The notes beneath the pieces were generated by a model. The model did no database searches, was not told the origin of the DNA, and was given only the letters and a program-made list of their open reading frames with translations. DNA of 26,694 bases from Perkinsus olseni. Lineage: Eukaryota; Perkinsozoa; Perkinsida; Perkinsidae. Location of the stretch: positions 1 through 26,694 of the forward strand of contig JABANP010000627.1 of the NCBI GenBank assembly GCA_013115135.1. The letters are read 5' to 3'. Below are positions 24,293 to 26,694 of this stretch, one piece after another (the stretch's first letter is position 1; each line of letters begins with the position of its first letter). Position numbers and translations under genes: made by a program.

Positions 24293-26694
24293 TCCAAGGG
24301 TAGTGCACTCCAGGGTACCGTGGTTACCTTACCAAAACACTTTACGCCGTCACATGCTGTCTTTCGTACTGATCATGTGACTACTCCATGCCGCATTGTA
24401 TTGGACTTCCGCGAGATGAATAAATTTTGTCTCAAGGGAGGTCGCACCCAAGGTGATCTGCTAGGCGTCTTATTGCATACTAGAGGTTATCGCCACTTAA
24501 TAGGGTCGGATGTCTCGAAGGCATTTTGCCAAATGGTGACATCTTTGGTGGATACCCCCTATTGTTCCTATACATGTATAGGCCCTTATACGGTCCTGTG
24601 GTTGAGGGTTTCTTTTGGTAGTACCACAGCACCAAATATGTTGGAGGCGTGCAGCTATGATGTTATTGAGGAGATTGTCGGTATCAAGAATTCTCTACGC
24701 CCAGGTAATGAGGAGGTGGTGGATGCAAGAAGGTTAGATCCGGTTAGGGTTTCTGACTGTCTGGTAAGGCCGTCGCCCCTAGCGGTGAAATATATTCGAG
24801 CGGGCCCTCCGGTACCTAGGGCGATACAGTTCGAGAAGTTCGTTGATGATCTGTATTTCGGTGGTAATACCGATCGTGAGGCTCGAACTGGTAGGGATTT
24901 CGTCTCCTACGTATTCCGTGGTCATGGGTTGTGTACCGATCCGTTAAAAGATCTAGAGACGGCTCATGGTGGACGGAAGGAGAAGAGTGATGGTACGGCA
25001 AATGCTCCTGGTCATCTCCTAGGTTATGAGGTGATCACTGAGGTCGACGAGTTGCACTGCGTGTGTTCCGGTACTCCGCCGGATGGTAAGGTTGACAAGA
25101 GGCGAGCGTGCGGTATTCTATCCTCTTTGTACGATCCTATGGGGTTGCTACTGGAGGTAGATATGCAGGGTCGCTTCCTATGGAGAGACATTTGCAAGGT
25201 CGCCAAGGACTGGTCCGAAGTGTTAAAGGATAAGGAGTTGTTAGAAAGGTTACGGAGGTGGTTGTTCGACGCTCAAAGGCAGTGTGCTGGCATGGGTACA
25301 CAGCGGTTTGTAGACCTCCATAACGAGTCCTTGGTGGTGAGCACGGATGCATCTAGTGATGCATGGGGTGTGGATGTAAGAACCACGGGTGATACTTCGA
25401 ATAGTCGGTTGATGGCTAAGGGTGCGCTATTTCCAGCAGGTCAGGTTACGTGGTCTATTCCGCGTAAAGAGCTGGTCGCTTTGCATCATGGTTTGAAGTA
25501 TCTCCAATCTGCGTCTAGTTACTTACTCATCCCTACCGTGCTGAGACCGTTGCAAGTTCCTCTACATGGTTTAGCTCCACAGTATAAGAGTCGACGGGTC
25601 TTACTGTTGTGTGACAGCGAGATCACCATTTATAGACTCAGGCGTCCGTCAAATGATCGTAAGCTTCCAGCCCCGGAAAGGAGACGGTTGGAGGAGATTC
25701 GAGCTCTATGTAAGGAGTTGGATGTGGTCGTCCGACACATTCCGTCCGAGTTGAACTTGGCTGACGGTATTACTAGAGCTAATGTGGAGTTAAGAAGGTC
25801 GATTCGGGTATCAGAGGTTCTTAAGGTTTCGGCGACTTCAACTGTGGTCTATGACCATCGGGAGTCTCCGATAGATGATACCGAGTCGGAAGATGTAAGG
25901 TGTGACGACGGCGAGTTCAAGGGGTCTTGTTGTGACGTCGACCACGAGGACAAGGATTCTATTTCTTCCAAGGGTTGTGCGGTGGTTTCCCAAACCGAGG
26001 GTGAAGAAGAGAAGGTAGAAAGGAGTCGCCACGTGATGGTTGTCAACGAGGATGGTATTAATTTACCAGATTTGGAAGGATTTGCAGGAGAAGAATATGA
26101 GGAGTTGGCAGCACTCATGAGGTTTGCGACGCAGGAAGGGTTGGCCACTGAGGAATTACTCGGGGAGGAAGAGTTCTTAGACTGTGTGCTGAAATGTAGT
26201 AGGAGGTGTCAAGAGGTGGATGAGGATTTGAGGAAATTCGCCGATTACCTACGCGGGGACGCGAGTAGAAAAGATCTGGGTATGCGCGCTAGAGTTATTG
26301 AGAGGTTTGCGCGGATTTGTTATCTGGATCATGATGGGTTGATTCATAGACGTCCGAGCTCGAAGAATAGTGAAGAGTGTCTGACGGGTCGAGGGGTTGT
26401 ATACCTAGGGGTTTCGAATTACTCTGATGTGGTGGTTCAAGTATTGGCGGTGATATACCATTATGCGTTCATCCATCTGGGTGGTGCTAGGGTATATCGC
26501 AAGTTGCAGAAGAGGTTCGACCGAACGGGTATGTCTCGACTAGTGAAGTCAACTCTAGGGTCCTGCGTTCCGTGTTTGAAGGCGAGGGCAGTGCGATCGA
26601 TGAGTTATATTACTAGAGAAGTTCAAGAGTTGGTGACTGGTGGTTTGTGGCAAGTGGTTGGTGCGGATTTGGTTAGGCCATATGATAGGAAAGG
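24293..26694 (+). CDS. pol: Element II pol, second part: RT, RNase H, integrase (partial)
   Basis: The same frame as 23237-24292 is open from the codon after TAA 24290 to the window end. RT: PKHFTPSHAVFR, Asp at 24509 (SDVSKAFCQM), FVDD at 24839-24850 (Phe instead of the Tyr in element I). The Pao-type linker KRACGILSSLYDPMG follows near 25100-25145. RNase H acids are at 25346 (Asp), 25469 (Glu), 25613 (Asp) and 25763 (Asp). The integrase zinc finger has His 26459, His 26474, Cys 26564 and Cys 26573, with the first core Asp at 26666. After that Asp the text reads LVRP where element I has VAGP, so a usually conserved Gly is Arg. The window ends before the other two acidic residues. It copies the element RNA and integrates the cDNA. 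Confidence 0.85.

Larger units (their letters stand above)
18160..26694 (+). mobile_element. Element II: BEL/Pao-like retrotransposon, runs off window
   Basis: It starts at TGTGCGAT (18160), the base at which the inverted copy at 1888 also starts. The order is leader, very long gag with three CCHC knuckles, protease, RT (FVDD), Pao-type linker (KRACGILSSLYDPMG), RNase H and the beginning of integrase. Protein alignment to element I is clear from the gag core onward, but the codon style differs (G/T-rich, few CTA/ACT), so the two are distinct families. The 3' end and second LTR are outside the window. Defects or recoding sites are the +1 frame change at 23242 and the TAA at 24290. Confidence 0.85.

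Overview
The window is eukaryotic, repeat-dominated DNA with no recognisable host housekeeping gene. The best clue to the host is a copy of the dinoflagellate/perkinsozoan trans-spliced leader on the minus strand (1068-1089). It carries C at the position where core dinoflagellates usually have T, a variant I associate with Perkinsus. I therefore read this as a Perkinsus-like alveolate genome. That assignment is inference from one 22-nt motif plus general character.

Layout. 1-1900: remnants, comprising a degenerate array of about 16-bp repeats (588-811), a retroposed cDNA fragment that still has its spliced leader (812-1089, minus), and an inverted 5' fragment of the element-II retrotransposon (1214-1888, minus). 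1990-4905: two diverged direct copies (A, B) of an approximately 1.2-kb sequence sharing a nested hairpin with a compensatory base-pair change. 4941-5573: the catalytic domain of a tyrosine recombinase, immediately after copy B. 5574-7550: no convincing gene.

7550-18159: element I, a BEL/Pao-like LTR-type retrotransposon truncated at its 3' end. It has a leader of over 2 kb filled with perfect or near-perfect stem-loops. Its coding region encodes gag (three CCHC knuckles), protease, RT (YVDD), RNase H and integrase (HHCC, D,D-35-E). It is interrupted by an in-frame TAG (10774) and by a 959-bp foldback-type insertion (12702-13660) with an 8-bp target duplication. The insertion plus duplication is 967 bp, which exactly accounts for the frame change between the gag side and the pol side. 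Before the insertion the element was one continuous gag-pol frame apart from the TAG.

18160-26694: element II, a related BEL/Pao-like element running off the window. It starts exactly where element I stops. Its gag is unusually long (about 1588 aa) with a huge non-conserved N-terminal region and an Arg/Ser-rich domain. Its pol lies in the +1 frame, entered just before the protease DTG at a GTT-TGA-C context, and contains one further in-frame TAA (24290) between protease and RT. The frame is then open to the window end, inside integrase.

The genes work together as retrotransposon machinery: gag packages RNA; protease, RT, RNase H and integrase process, copy and insert it. The most unusual signals are the structured leader of element I, the spliced-leader retrocopy, the foldback element built of short repeats, and the covarying hairpin in the repeats beside the recombinase.
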